This document shows, piece by piece, positions 51,451 to 61,269 of a stretch of DNA of 64,000 nucleotides (its first letter is position 1; each line of letters opens with the position of its first letter). The position numbers and the translations under genes were made by a program. This DNA is from Paenibacillus polymyxa (GTDB lineage Bacteria > Bacillota > Bacilli > Paenibacillales > Paenibacillaceae): contig NZ_CP015423.1 in the NCBI RefSeq assembly GCF_001719045.1, positions 4,339,501 to 4,403,500 of the forward strand, in the 5' to 3' direction. The notes under the pieces are model-generated. The model saw nothing but the letters and a program-made list of their open reading frames with translations. It was not told the DNA's origin and did no database searches.

Positions 51451-51662
51451 TACTAAATATTTTGCATGAATCCAGGGAGCGACTTTAATCAGCGATATTT
51501 AGATTAGAATAATTCTGTCCATCTAAATTGAATCATGTGACTAAACATAGAAAAGTATATACAATATATAACAGTAGGAAGATGAAAGTATGTTAACCCT
51601 GTTATTTTCTATATTTAAATCAGTAAGTGTTAGTAATCATTTCAAATTGGAGGATTTATGCC

Positions 51663-52091
51663 ATGACGCTGGAACCTCAGATGAATCGAAGTAGTAGGGA
51701 TGAAGCGCGTTTAGTCAGAAACAAGTTGATTGAGTTTAATGCGAAATACGTCCCAGCAGATATTCGAACCCGATACGAAGAGATTAATCTTACGCTCAAA
51801 GATGAAGACGGTCAGGTCATGGGCGGTCTCCTAAGTGTACTATGTTGGAACTGGGTGGAGGTTGATATTTTGTGGGTAGATCAGCGTTACAGAGGAAAGG
51901 GCTACGGTTCACAACTGCTTGGTGAAATTGAACAGATTGCTAGAGATAAAGGGTGTAATTTTATACAACTTAATACGTTTACTTTTCAAGCGCCTAAATT
52001 CTATGAAAAGCATGGGTATGAAGTCGTTGGTGTCATTGACGATGCTCCGAGAGGCTTTAAACACTATTATTATAAGAAAAGTATCTACTGA
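51663..52091 (+). CDS. GNAT N-acetyltransferase
   Basis: A 142-residue GNAT. VEVDILWVDQRYRGKGYGSQ (about 61-80) carries the acetyl-CoA pyrophosphate loop RGKGYG, followed by GCNFIQLNTFTFQAPKFYEK and HGYEVVGVIDDAPRGFKHYY, typical of the GNAT subgroup whose names often include aminoglycoside or blasticidin-like acetyltransferase. GGAGG is 10 nt before ATG 51663; the frame is open from 51627. Substrate unknown. It is 11 bp ahead of the next gene, with which it is cotranscribed. Confidence 0.84.
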   Translation: MTLEPQMNRSSRDEARLVRNKLIEFNAKYVPADIRTRYEEINLTLKDEDGQVMGGLLSVLCWNWVEVDILWVDQRYRGKGYGSQLLGEIEQIARDKGCNFIQLNTFTFQAPKFYEKHGYEVVGVIDDAPRGFKHYYYKKSIY

Positions 52092-52102
52092 GGACTCTAT
52101 AT

Positions 52103-52564
52103 ATGCGTGTACAGATCAAGGAAATAAATAAAGATCAGTATATCATCATTCGTAGTATGGGCGAGGAAAAAGTATACGGCTACTGGACATATTTTTGGCA
52201 TGAACTGACTTCCGGATATGCGTATGTTGTCCCATATGAACAAAGCTTGAATAAGATGATTCCTGGTTGTGTAATTTCGGTCGAGACTTCTCAATCCAGT
52301 ATAGAGGGGTTCAGAAGGCTGAAGTCTACTGAAGAGACAGGGATTTTTCGACCTCAACCAAAGCTAGGCGACTATTGGATTCAAGGAACGATACATCAAG
52401 TGATGCAGGGCGAAGCAGGCGAGATAGAATGTCTGGAGATTGTAGTAGGAGACACTACGTTTATTTTGGATTCTAAAGAAATGAATGGTGATGTCAACGT
52501 TAAAGCGGGTGAAGGTGTCGCCTTTGAAATCATAGGTCTGCAGTTGTTTGACGAGGGACTGTGA
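52103..52564 (+). CDS. Hypothetical protein, 153 residues
   Basis: Not recognised. A small beta-rich soluble protein: YGYWTYFWHELTSGYAYVVP and VGDTTFILDSKEMNGDVNVK are the most distinctive segments, the latter compatible with an OB-like barrel. GAGGAC lies 8 nt before the ATG. Placed between a GNAT (11 bp upstream) and an XRE regulator (36 bp downstream), all on the same strand, so it may be part of a three-gene unit. Confidence 0.68.
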   Translation: MRVQIKEINKDQYIIIRSMGEEKVYGYWTYFWHELTSGYAYVVPYEQSLNKMIPGCVISVETSQSSIEGFRRLKSTEETGIFRPQPKLGDYWIQGTIHQVMQGEAGEIECLEIVVGDTTFILDSKEMNGDVNVKAGEGVAFEIIGLQLFDEGL

Positions 52565-52600
52565 TTGTTCTATGGCGATTGATTGGAAAAGAGGTGACAC

Positions 52601-53413
52601 ATGTCTAATGATTATAGTAAATCGAAAACGTTGGGAGCTTTTCTGAAATCACGTAGAAATCGACTTCAACCAGAGCAGGCAGGCCTTAGACTTTCACAGG
52701 GTCAGCGAAGAACACCGGGGCTTCGCCGAGAAGAAGTTGCTATGCTGGCAGGTGTCAGTGCGACGTATTATACATGGCTGGAACAAGGTAGAGAAGTAAC
52801 AGCATCTAAGGAAATTATCGAAAGTATAGGAGAAGCTCTACAATTAACTCATGATGAGAGAGCACATCTAATTCAATTGTGGAATCCCAATGAGACGGTT
52901 GCTATTTCGCCCATCCATACAACGCTGAATCCACAGTGGCAACATATTATTGATCAGTTGTCCTATCCTTCCTTCATCAGCAATGAGAAAGCGGAAGTGC
53001 TTGCTTGGAATAGCGCGGCGAATGAGGTCATTACCGATTTTTCTTCCCTGTCTATTTCTGAACGTGTCATGATTCGTTTATTGTTCGTGGATTCCGAATT
53101 ACGTCGTCGAATGGTTAACTGGGAAGAATTTGCGTCCTATTCGGTAGCTGTTTTTAGAACCTATTATGACAAGTATTTAGGAGATCCTTGGTTTGAGGAG
53201 ACGGTAGAACGGCTACGTGTGGAAAGTATGGAGTTTGACACCATGTGGAAGCTGCATCATATCCAGCTCAAAAAAGTGAATCGGGTTTCCTTTCAAATCC
53301 CTGGCGCTGTGGAGGCAGTTTCCTATGATATTAATTCTTTAGCAAGCATTACGGACCAACCGGGTCTGCACTTTTGTATCTACACGCCAGTAAGTCAATC
53401 CTCTGCCTGGTAA
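52601..53413 (+). CDS. XRE family regulator with MmyB-like ligand-binding domain
   Basis: A 270-residue regulator. N-terminal HTH (about 10-70) with RRTPGLRREEVAMLAGVSAT (about 31-50) then YYTWLEQGR, the signature of the XRE/MmyB group common in Bacillota and actinobacteria. The C-terminal PAS-like domain (about 110-265; MRLLFVDSE-like RLLFVDSELRRRMVNWEE) is thought to bind a fatty-acid-like ligand. Regulators of this kind usually sit next to an oxidoreductase they control; here an aldo/keto reductase starts 105 bp downstream. Confidence 0.88.
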   Translation: MSNDYSKSKTLGAFLKSRRNRLQPEQAGLRLSQGQRRTPGLRREEVAMLAGVSATYYTWLEQGREVTASKEIIESIGEALQLTHDERAHLIQLWNPNETVAISPIHTTLNPQWQHIIDQLSYPSFISNEKAEVLAWNSAANEVITDFSSLSISERVMIRLLFVDSELRRRMVNWEEFASYSVAVFRTYYDKYLGDPWFEETVERLRVESMEFDTMWKLHHIQLKKVNRVSFQIPGAVEAVSYDINSLASITDQPGLHFCIYTPVSQSSAW

Positions 53414-53518
53414 TCTTGTTACTAGTATAAACGTACTGTGGTTGCCTCCATATGGGTCCATTAGAATGAGTACATGTTCATTCCATCCATTTACCCAAAG
53501 AAAAGAGGGAACCATGAT

Positions 53519-54475
<957 letters not shown>

Positions 54476-54500
54476 AAAACTGATTATTGGCATGATGGAT

Positions 54501-54568
54501 AAGACCGTTCCTTTCTGGAGTCACTTGGTAGTACCAACGGCTTTGCAGAAAGGCGGTCTTTTTTTGCT
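54501..54568 (+). terminator. Terminator of the aldo/keto reductase gene
   Basis: AAGACCGTTCCTTTCT pairs with AGAAAGGCGGTCTT, then T7. Confidence 0.85.
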
Positions 54569-54739
54569 GATTTTGACCGACTTAGGCATGAGTCTTCTAA
54601 TCCAGTCTATGGTTAGAGTTATTGCGCTCTACAAAACAACGAGTTAAAGTATGAGAAATGCCATATTTAACCACAGTTTGTCGGTGTGAAAGTAAAGCTA
54701 GATTATAGTGAATCGTGAATAAAGAAAGGTATGATCGGA

Positions 54740-55222
54740 TTGACAACAGAAGTGACACACAAAATATATACCATGTGTATGATTCAAGACGGAAGCAAGG
54801 TATTGCTTATGAATAGACCCAATCGAAAGGGGTTTCCGGGTTATATTGCTCCAGGAGGAAAAGTAGAGTTTCCAGAAAGCATTGTGAATGGGGCCATTCG
54901 TGAAGTAAAGGAAGAAACGGGCTTAACCGTGACGGAAATTGTATTTAAAGGAATCGACGAATATTGTGATCCAAGTCAAGGGCTGAGGTATATGGTCTTT
55001 AACTATTTGGCTACAGCCACTGAAGGTGAACTATTAAAAAATCCCCCTGAGGGAGAATTGCTGTGGGTGGATATGAAGGAGGCGCTAAATCTGCCGATGC
55101 AGGATTGGTTTAAGCGGAGATTTCCATTGTTTTTCGAGCCAGGAACGTTTGAGGTTAGTTTCGTTTGGCTGGCAGATACGGATGAAACCCTGGAAGCAAC
55201 GATTAAGAGCTATGGTGTGTAG
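54740..55222 (+). CDS. NUDIX hydrolase (MutT/8-oxo-dGTP type)
   Basis: About 160 residues. The Nudix box is complete in GGKVEFPESIVNGAIREV and KEETGL (about 39-61). ITY-like start HKIYTMCMIQDGSKVLLMNR and GFPGYIAPGG are like the MutT/YjhB group that cleans nucleotide pools, but the substrate is not fixed. TTG 54740 follows GAAAGG by 9-10 nt; the ATG at 54731 is almost on top of that site. The region downstream holds a phosphotransferase remnant. Confidence 0.85.
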   Translation: MTTEVTHKIYTMCMIQDGSKVLLMNRPNRKGFPGYIAPGGKVEFPESIVNGAIREVKEETGLTVTEIVFKGIDEYCDPSQGLRYMVFNYLATATEGELLKNPPEGELLWVDMKEALNLPMQDWFKRRFPLFFEPGTFEVSFVWLADTDETLEATIKSYGV

Positions 55223-55228
55223 AGATGA

Positions 55229-55456
55229 CAACGACATCTGGAGAATGGTGAAGAAGAGTTGGCAAAAGGGTTTCTTACTGCTTACGCACAAGGGATGGAA
55301 GCCAAAAAAGGATTTACTGAGCGTTTCCGGGTGCATATGCTGCATCAGCAGGTTCTAAACTGGGGATGTGCCAAAGCGATGAAGCTAGTCACTTGGGATG
55401 ATAAGCTCTCTTTTGCAGATTGGGCGCAAAAATTTATGGATATTGAATATAAGTAA
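55229..55456 (+). pseudogene. C-terminal remnant of an aminoglycoside-phosphotransferase-like gene
   Basis: An open stretch with no proper start encodes LENGEEELAKGFLTAYAQGM, then EAKKGFTERFRVHMLHQQVL and a normal-looking end at WAQKFMDIEYK. It resembles the C-terminal helices of APH/choline-kinase-fold phosphotransferases. It is closed upstream by a TGA at 55226, immediately after the NUDIX stop, so the kinase core is missing. Confidence 0.5.
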
Positions 55457-55497
55457 TAGCAGATGAATTGAACGTTTAAAGAGGAGGCCGTGAGTGG

Positions 55498-56019
55498 ATG
55501 CAGACCGTCAGATTGGTAAAGCCGGATCAGGACTGGAAGGAGGCTTATCTTTCATTTTATGAGGAATGGAAAAAGAGTCAGGAGCATATGGTACCTTGGG
55601 TGATCTCTGTAGAGCCATACGATTTTGAAGGTATGTTGACGCTTTTAAGTAATCAGGAAAATGGAATGAACCTGTCTGAAGGCTGGGTCAAAAGCTCAAC
55701 ATACTGGCTTGTCAATGCGAATGAACAGGTTGTGGGAGCAGTGAATATCAGGCATGACCTTAACGAACACCTAATGAATGCCGGAGGTCATATCGGTTAC
55801 GGTATCCGTCCTTCTGCACGAGGGAACAGGTACGCTGTTACAATGCTGGCCTTGGCGTTAGAAAAAGCAAAAGAGCTGGGGATTTCCCGAGCCCTGGTCG
55901 TATGCGACTCCGATAATATTGCCTCCAAAAAAACAATCATACAAAACGGCGGAACGCCAGACAAGGATTACATAGAGGAAGACGGAAACCGTGTAAACCG
56001 GTTTTGGATCGAACTGTGA
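55498..56019 (+). CDS. GNAT N-acetyltransferase
   Basis: A 173-residue GNAT. The N-terminal LVKPDQDWKEAYLSFYEEWK and HIGYGIRPSARGNRYAVTML (about 97-116), with acetyl-CoA loop RPSARGNRYA, then ALVVCDSDNIASKKTIIQNG (about 136-155), match YesJ/YoaA-like acetyltransferases that carry an H-x-G-Y-x-I motif. GGAGG lies 10 nt before the ATG. It leads a tight run of three small genes (23- and 25-bp gaps). Substrate unknown. Confidence 0.85.
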   Translation: MQTVRLVKPDQDWKEAYLSFYEEWKKSQEHMVPWVISVEPYDFEGMLTLLSNQENGMNLSEGWVKSSTYWLVNANEQVVGAVNIRHDLNEHLMNAGGHIGYGIRPSARGNRYAVTMLALALEKAKELGISRALVVCDSDNIASKKTIIQNGGTPDKDYIEEDGNRVNRFWIEL

Positions 56020-56041
56020 GTGAGAAAGAGGGGAACGCGAG

Positions 56042-56497
56042 ATGCTCATGAAATTATGGCCTGAATATGCACAAAACATCATTGTTGGTGTTATTTTTGA
56101 AGGGAAATGGAATTGGTATGTGACGGAAAGAGAGTATTGGTTTTTGAATACCGAGATGGAGGAACGGTTCGGTATCGCTATTTTGGATGAAACCACAGCG
56201 GGAGCATTTTTGGATCACATCTGTGAATATAAGGTGGCTACTGGTGAACTAACTTCAATGCTCCAGTTACTGGATGATGCTATCCGGCATCAGGATGAAT
56301 TGTTGGAGTTCTGTCCTGCTCTGTATGTTAACTTTGATGAGAAAGTTCTCTATTCGCTATTTCCTGAGCCAGCTTCGTTTGAACACTATGTCCCAGCGGG
56401 GTGGAAAGGGGAATATCAAAACTTTTTGAACGAGGTACCTTCACCTGAACAGTATTGGATGATTGATGGAAGTAATTTTTTTGAAACATTCACTTGA
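56042..56497 (+). CDS. Hypothetical protein, 151 residues
   Basis: Not recognised. An acidic soluble protein rich in aromatic residues (EGKWNWYVTEREYWFL, FPEPASFEHYVPAGWKGEYQ); the pattern recalls small immunity-type or housekeeping hypotheticals of Bacillales. No signal peptide or membrane span. GAGGGG lies 10 nt before the ATG. It lies between a GNAT and a truncated DinB gene on the same strand, probably one transcript. Confidence 0.65.
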   Translation: MLMKLWPEYAQNIIVGVIFEGKWNWYVTEREYWFLNTEMEERFGIAILDETTAGAFLDHICEYKVATGELTSMLQLLDDAIRHQDELLEFCPALYVNFDEKVLYSLFPEPASFEHYVPAGWKGEYQNFLNEVPSPEQYWMIDGSNFFETFT

Positions 56498-56521
56498 TAG
56501 GACGAAGGAGAAAATGAATAT

Positions 56522-56878
56522 ATGGATTCTTCCATGCACGAATTTATAATCATATCCAAGCACAGAATGTACGATCAATATTTGGTAAAGTTGCGGGCAT
56601 GCATTGTGCTTTTGGATGAACAGGTGCTATGGCGCGTGGGTGAGGCCGAAACGAACAGTATTGGTGGGATCATCAACCATATCATGGTGCATGTGCGCAG
56701 AAACGCAGCCAAGCTCATGGATCCGACGATTACATACAAGCAAGGAATGGAGGATAGCTTTATACCTTCCATGCAAAACAAGGAACAACTGATGGATGAG
56801 GTAGAAGAAGCTTTTTTATCCTTCTGTGCAGCAATCCTCGCAAAATTTACGAGAATAACGGAAGTAGCAGTTATATAA
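56522..56878 (+). CDS. DinB family protein, C-terminally truncated
   Basis: 118 residues against about 155-165 for the family. The N-terminal helices are intact: LVKLRACIVLLDEQVLWRVG, then ETNSIGGIINHIMVHVRRNA (about 41-60) with the first metal-binding His. The later His-x3-His helix expected near residue 125-140 is absent. The frame ends ITEVAVI and a stop, and no matching continuation was found in other frames. It is likely non-functional as a metal-dependent transferase. AGGAG lies 11 nt before the ATG. Confidence 0.65.
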   Translation: MDSSMHEFIIISKHRMYDQYLVKLRACIVLLDEQVLWRVGEAETNSIGGIINHIMVHVRRNAAKLMDPTITYKQGMEDSFIPSMQNKEQLMDEVEEAFLSFCAAILAKFTRITEVAVI

Positions 56879-56941
56879 ACCTATAAAATATAGTTCTAAG
56901 GTCACGAAAAACTCTGTAATGGTCATGTTTTTATTTCTTAA

Positions 56942-56971
56942 TTGATATTGATAATTATTATCACTTATAAT
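56942..56971 (+). promoter_or_regulatory. Fur box within the promoter of the ferredoxin-NADP reductase gene
   Basis: TGATAATTATTATCA (56949-56963) is a perfect 7-1-7 Fur site. It fills the spacer between -35 TTGATA (56942) and -10 TATAAT (56966), 18 bp apart. Bound iron-Fur would block RNA polymerase. Confidence 0.88.
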
Positions 56972-57011
56972 AGGAGCAGACATATTACGCTATGATAGGG
57001 AGAGTTGCAGA

Positions 57012-58046
57012 GTGACAGTATCCTTGGAATTATATGATGTAACGATCATCGGCGGTGGTCCTGCCGGTATGTATACCGCATTTTACAGTGGAATGAGAGA
57101 TATGAAGACCAAGCTGATCGAAGCCAAGCATGAGCTGGGCGGACGGATGCGCATATACCCAGAGAAGATGATATGGGATGTCGGGGGGGTTACCCCGGTT
57201 TTATGTGAAAAGCTGATTGATCAGCTGGAGCAGCAGGCGCGGACGTTCGAGCCTACCATTGTGTTGGGACAGCAGATCACTGGTTTGAATCGGCAAGAGG
57301 ATGGCACGTTCCTGCTAACTTCTGCCACAGGGGAACAGCATTGGACACGCACGATCGTTCTGGCAGTAGGCTATGGTATTCTCAAAATGGCTAAGCTGGA
57401 GATTGAGGGGGCGGACCGCTATGAGGTTACGAACCTGCATTATACGGTACAAGAGCTGGAGCCATTCCGGGGCAAGCACGTCCTGATTTCCGGTGGGGGC
57501 GACTCGGCGGTGGATTGGGCGAATGAGCTGGAGTCTATTGCGGCGAGTGTGACCGTCGTACATCGTCGGGATCACTTTGGCGGACATGAGAAAAATGTAG
57601 CTCGTATGAAATCATCTTCGGTCCGTGTTCTCACACCATACGCGGTGAGTCAGCTACATAGCAACAATGGAGAGACGATTGAACAGGTGACGATCAGTCA
57701 TGTAGATACGGACGAAATACAGGTGTTGAATGTCGATGCAGTCATCGTAAATCATGGACTAAAATCCGATTTCGGCCCGCTTCGGGATTGGGGGCTGGAT
57801 ATGGGTGAGTGGCATGCCCGAGTGAGTGAAAAGCTGGAAACGAATCTACCAGGGATTTTCGCGGCAGGCGATTTTGTTGAGTACGGAAGCAAGTTGTATC
57901 TGATTGCCGGTGCGTTCACAGATGCCGCCCTTGCACTGAACAGCGCGAAGCTGCACATTGATCCAGCAGCTGACAAAGCGGCATATGTATCTTCTCATAA
58001 CAGCCGCTTTAAGGAGAAGAACCGCGAGCTTGGTGTCGTGGAGTAG
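57012..58046 (+). CDS. Ferredoxin/flavodoxin-NADP+ reductase (thioredoxin-reductase-like)
   Basis: A 344-residue FAD/NADPH oxidoreductase like Bacillus YumC/YcgT. The FAD motif [14 protein letters not shown] is at about 14-27, [18 protein letters not shown] is typical of this group, and the NADPH motif [15 protein letters not shown] is near 160. The CxxC disulfide of true thioredoxin reductase is absent. The FAD tail is [24 protein letters not shown] 57012 is preceded by GGGAGAG at 7 nt. A perfect Fur box in the promoter predicts expression in iron starvation, consistent with a role in releasing iron from siderophores or reducing flavodoxin. Confidence 0.92.
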   Translation: MTVSLELYDVTIIGGGPAGMYTAFYSGMRDMKTKLIEAKHELGGRMRIYPEKMIWDVGGVTPVLCEKLIDQLEQQARTFEPTIVLGQQITGLNRQEDGTFLLTSATGEQHWTRTIVLAVGYGILKMAKLEIEGADRYEVTNLHYTVQELEPFRGKHVLISGGGDSAVDWANELESIAASVTVVHRRDHFGGHEKNVARMKSSSVRVLTPYAVSQLHSNNGETIEQVTISHVDTDEIQVLNVDAVIVNHGLKSDFGPLRDWGLDMGEWHARVSEKLETNLPGIFAAGDFVEYGSKLYLIAGAFTDAALALNSAKLHIDPAADKAAYVSSHNSRFKEKNRELGVVE

Positions 58047-58096
58047 AGTAAGATACGGAATTAAGTTAAAGAGGATCGGGTTTAGATAGACAAACG

Positions 58097-58150
58097 AAAA
58101 AGAACTTCCGCGACTACGATTGATGTGGTTTTGGAGGTTCTTTTTTTGTC
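58097..58150 (+). terminator. Terminator of the reductase gene
   Basis: AAGAACTTCC pairs with GGAGGTTCTT, then T7. Confidence 0.78.
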
Positions 58151-58296
58151 AGGTTACTGACTTCTCGTTCTAAAGGTTGGATACCATACACCCTTTAGAA
58201 TAAAATGAAGAATGATTCGTAGTAAGCAAATGGACAAGCATTAAAAAATTAAACGAACCTACCATAGAAAGTATGGACGGGATTGAAAGGTGACAT

Positions 58297-58962
58297 ATGA
58301 AGAGACGAACGGAGCAACAGGAAGCGATTTTGGCAGATGTTATTCAAAAGGCGGAGCCCTTTGTACAGCAGCAGTTGGAGCATGATCATAGTGGTCACGA
58401 TTGGTGGCATATAGACCGGGTGAGAAAGCTGTCCCTTAAAATTGCTGCCAAAGAAGGCGCAGATTCATTTATTTGTGAACTGGCAGCGCTGCTGCATGAT
58501 GTAGCGGATGAAAAATTAAATGATTCCAAACAAGCCGGGTTAGATAAAGTAGAGCAGTGGCTGCGTCTGCATATCAGCGATCCGAATGTAATCACGCACG
58601 TGATGACTATTATAGCTACGATGTCCTACAATGGTGGACAAAACCCGCCTATGGAGACGCTGGAAGGTCAAGTTGTGCAGGATGCGGATCGGTTGGATGC
58701 TCTTGGAGCGATTGGGATTGCAAGAACCTTTATGTATGCAGGCTCAAAAGGCAGTATGATGCATCACCCGGATAAAGACTTTTCACAGCATGAGTATCGT
58801 GCCGCAGGTAAAAGTGCCATATACCATTTTTACGAAAAGCTACTCAAGCTCAAAGATTTAATGAATACCACTTATGCCCGAGAGCTGGCGGAGGCCCGGC
58901 ATCAATGGATGGAAATGTACTTGGAGCAATTTTATAGAGAATGGAATGTGGATAATAAATAA
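58297..58962 (+). CDS. HD domain phosphohydrolase
   Basis: A 221-residue HD-superfamily hydrolase of the YedJ type. Metal ligands are H38 in DWWHIDRV, HD at 67-68 in LAALLHDVADE and a distal Asp in QDADRLDALGAIGIAR (about 128). The last motif is followed by YAGSKGSMMHH. Family members are nucleotide or phosphate-ester hydrolases of unsettled substrate. AAAGGTG lies about 6 nt before the ATG. Monocistronic between two terminators. Confidence 0.88.
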   Translation: MKRRTEQQEAILADVIQKAEPFVQQQLEHDHSGHDWWHIDRVRKLSLKIAAKEGADSFICELAALLHDVADEKLNDSKQAGLDKVEQWLRLHISDPNVITHVMTIIATMSYNGGQNPPMETLEGQVVQDADRLDALGAIGIARTFMYAGSKGSMMHHPDKDFSQHEYRAAGKSAIYHFYEKLLKLKDLMNTTYARELAEARHQWMEMYLEQFYREWNVDNK

Positions 58963-58974
58963 AGTGTTTCAATA

Positions 58975-59030
58975 AGGCTGTTTCCTCTAACCGAGTATAT
59001 CGGAGGGGAAACAGCCTTTATTTTTTTATA
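58975..59030 (+). terminator. Terminator of the HD gene
   Basis: AAGGCTGTTTCC pairs with GGAAACAGCCTT, tail TTATTTTTTT. Confidence 0.85.
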
Positions 59031-59132
59031 AATGTCATATTGATATTATCGAAAATGTGTGTTATTTTATTGTTAATAACAAAATGATAATAACAAAACA
59101 TTATAAACTATAAAGAAAGCGGGGAAGCGGCT

Positions 59133-60194
59133 ATGTTTGGATTTAATTTTGTTAAATTTCAGCCCAGTGAATATGTGATGAAGGTGAAAAACGGGAAGGT
59201 GGTTCGGGAGGGTGTTGGATTATCTTTTTATTATTACGCCCCGACCACCTCGGTCGTCGTCGTGCCCGTCTCTTCCATTGATGTACCGTTCATGTTTGAG
59301 GATATGACGAATGATTTTCAGGCGGTGACGGTGCAGGGGCAACTGACTTATCGAATTGTAGATTATCGGAGAACGACGCAGATTTTAAACTATACGTATG
59401 ACTTGAAGGAACGACGCTACATTTCGGATGATCCGAGTAAGCTGGCCCAACGGGTGATTAACATCGCCAAGGTGCTTACCAAAAAGTATTTGGAGCGTGT
59501 CCCGCTCAAAGAAGCTGTTCAGTCCAGTGAACGTCTGGCCCAAAACATGACGAAGGATATTGCTCAGCATACGGAAATGGAAAAGCTCGGCATTGAGGTT
59601 ATGGGGTTGTCGATTTTGGCGATTCTACCCAATAAGGAGACGATGAGAGCGCTGGAGGCTCAAGCGAGGGAAGAGATTCTTCGCAACGCGGATCACGCTT
59701 TGTATGAGCGTCGTAATGCATCTATTGAGCAAGAGCGGCGTGTGAAGGAAAACGAGCTGAACACCGAGATTGCAGTGGAGACGAAAAAGAAACAAATCCG
59801 CGAAACTCAACTCGATGCCGAGCGTTCTGTGAAGCAAAAGCAAAGCGAGATGAAAGAGGAGCAGCTACGATTTGACACAGCCTTGGAGGAGAAAAAACGC
59901 GAGCTGATTGAGCTGACCGTAACGAATAAAAAGGCAGAAGCCGATGCCAAGGCCTATGAGCTGACAGTAGTTATGAAATCGTTGCAGGATGTTGAGCCGA
60001 ACGTACTTCAAGCTATGGCCAACATGGATATGAGCCCCGATAAGCTAATTGCGATAGCATTTCAGGAGCTTGCAGAAAATGCAGGGAAAATCGGTCAGCT
60101 GAATATTACACCGGATCTGCTGCAAGGTCTCATGTCAGATACGGGAGCAAACGGATCAGCAGGATCGAGAGGGTCTGGAGGAAGAACACGATGA
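59133..60194 (+). CDS. SPFH/band 7 domain protein
   Basis: A 353-residue SPFH (stomatin/flotillin-like) protein. The SPFH domain (about 5-180) begins FVKFQPSEYVMKVKNGKVVR without a preceding transmembrane segment. A long charged coiled coil (about 190-285, with EQERRVKENELNTEIAVETK and EEKKRELIELTVTNKKAEAD) follows, and the end is low in complexity and Gly/Ser/Arg-rich. Such proteins oligomerise on membranes as scaffolds. Lack of a hydrophobic N-terminus suggests peripheral or cytosolic location. It overlaps the NAD-kinase-like gene by ATGA, so the two products are made together. Confidence 0.86.
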   Translation: MFGFNFVKFQPSEYVMKVKNGKVVREGVGLSFYYYAPTTSVVVVPVSSIDVPFMFEDMTNDFQAVTVQGQLTYRIVDYRRTTQILNYTYDLKERRYISDDPSKLAQRVINIAKVLTKKYLERVPLKEAVQSSERLAQNMTKDIAQHTEMEKLGIEVMGLSILAILPNKETMRALEAQAREEILRNADHALYERRNASIEQERRVKENELNTEIAVETKKKQIRETQLDAERSVKQKQSEMKEEQLRFDTALEEKKRELIELTVTNKKAEADAKAYELTVVMKSLQDVEPNVLQAMANMDMSPDKLIAIAFQELAENAGKIGQLNITPDLLQGLMSDTGANGSAGSRGSGGRTR

Positions 60195-61192
60195 GCAGCC
60201 GAATGACAGAGCAAAAGATCATTTTAGTGAAGCGTAAAACGCGACTGGAGGAACTGATTGTTCGATACAATACGGTGCAGCAGGCTCGCTTCTTTATGGA
60301 ACGGCTGGGTGCTGATTTCAGTGATTATGTGCTGGAGGACGAAAATTACCGCAGGGCGGTGGCAACGGCTACGTCGGAGTTAACGGCTTTGGGTCGAGTT
60401 CAGATTGTGGAGCGGGAGCATGTGCCGAACTTTATTTTTGGTGAGCAGGATACAGTGGTGGTGCTGGGTCAGGATGGGCTGGTAGCCAACACATTAAAAT
60501 ATTTGACCGAGCAGCCGCTTATCGGTGTGAATCCAGATCCATTGCGCTGGGACGGGGTATTGTTGCCGTTTACTGTATCCGATCTGCGCTGGGTGGTGCC
60601 GGATGTGTTCGTGCACAGACGGCCAATTAAGGAAGTTACGCTGGCTAAGGCCCAATTAAATGATGGCCAATCCTTGTATGCTGTAAATGATTTGTTCATT
60701 GGGCGCAAAACTCATGTCTCCGCGAGATATGAGTTAAGACTGGAGGATCAGGTAGAGCAGCAATCCTCCAGTGGTATTATCGTTTCAACCGGATTGGGAG
60801 CGACAGGCTGGCTGACCAGCGTGCTTGCTGGAGCGGCCGGGATTGTCGGCAGTGCTACACGGCATCCCATCTCGCTGACTCCAGGCCAGCTGATGCCAGG
60901 TGCAGCCTTCAGTCAGGAAGGGGCAGTAGACGGAACGAGTCAGGATCATCGTGCAACCTGGAGTTTGCCATCGCTTTATTTTACAGTGAGAGAACCCTTC
61001 CCCAGTCGAACGACTGCTGCGGATCTTGTGTTTGGTCAGGTAGCAGCCGAAAAGCCGTTACGGATTGCATCGCAGATGCCGGAAAATGGAGTTATTTTCA
61101 GCGATGGAGTGGAAAGCGACTTTCTGGAGTTTAATGCTGGCATTGAGGCAACCATTGAACCAGCGGAGAAAAAAGGGCATCTGGTCGTGTAG
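60191..61192 (+). CDS. NAD-kinase-fold protein with altered GGDG motif
   Basis: A 333-residue protein that matches the ATP-NAD kinase fold in order: VVVLGQDGLVANTLKYL (about 88-104), in which GGDGT becomes GQDGL; AVNDLFIGRKTHVSARYELR (about 156-175), equal to the NExxI segment; and SSGIIVSTGLGATGWL (about 184), the substrate-loop. A long N-terminal part with RYNTVQQARFFMERLGADFS looks like an added helical module. The altered nucleotide motif leaves kinase activity open. Coupled to the SPFH gene by a 4-bp overlap; unusual partner for such a kinase. Confidence 0.75.
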   Translation: MSSRMTEQKIILVKRKTRLEELIVRYNTVQQARFFMERLGADFSDYVLEDENYRRAVATATSELTALGRVQIVEREHVPNFIFGEQDTVVVLGQDGLVANTLKYLTEQPLIGVNPDPLRWDGVLLPFTVSDLRWVVPDVFVHRRPIKEVTLAKAQLNDGQSLYAVNDLFIGRKTHVSARYELRLEDQVEQQSSSGIIVSTGLGATGWLTSVLAGAAGIVGSATRHPISLTPGQLMPGAAFSQEGAVDGTSQDHRATWSLPSLYFTVREPFPSRTTAADLVFGQVAAEKPLRIASQMPENGVIFSDGVESDFLEFNAGIEATIEPAEKKGHLVV

Positions 61193-61269
61193 AGGTTTGT
61201 ACAGGACGGCAATGGGTAATTATGAGTAAGGTACAACCATCAGATGAAATTAAAAAAGGAGGAATCAAC

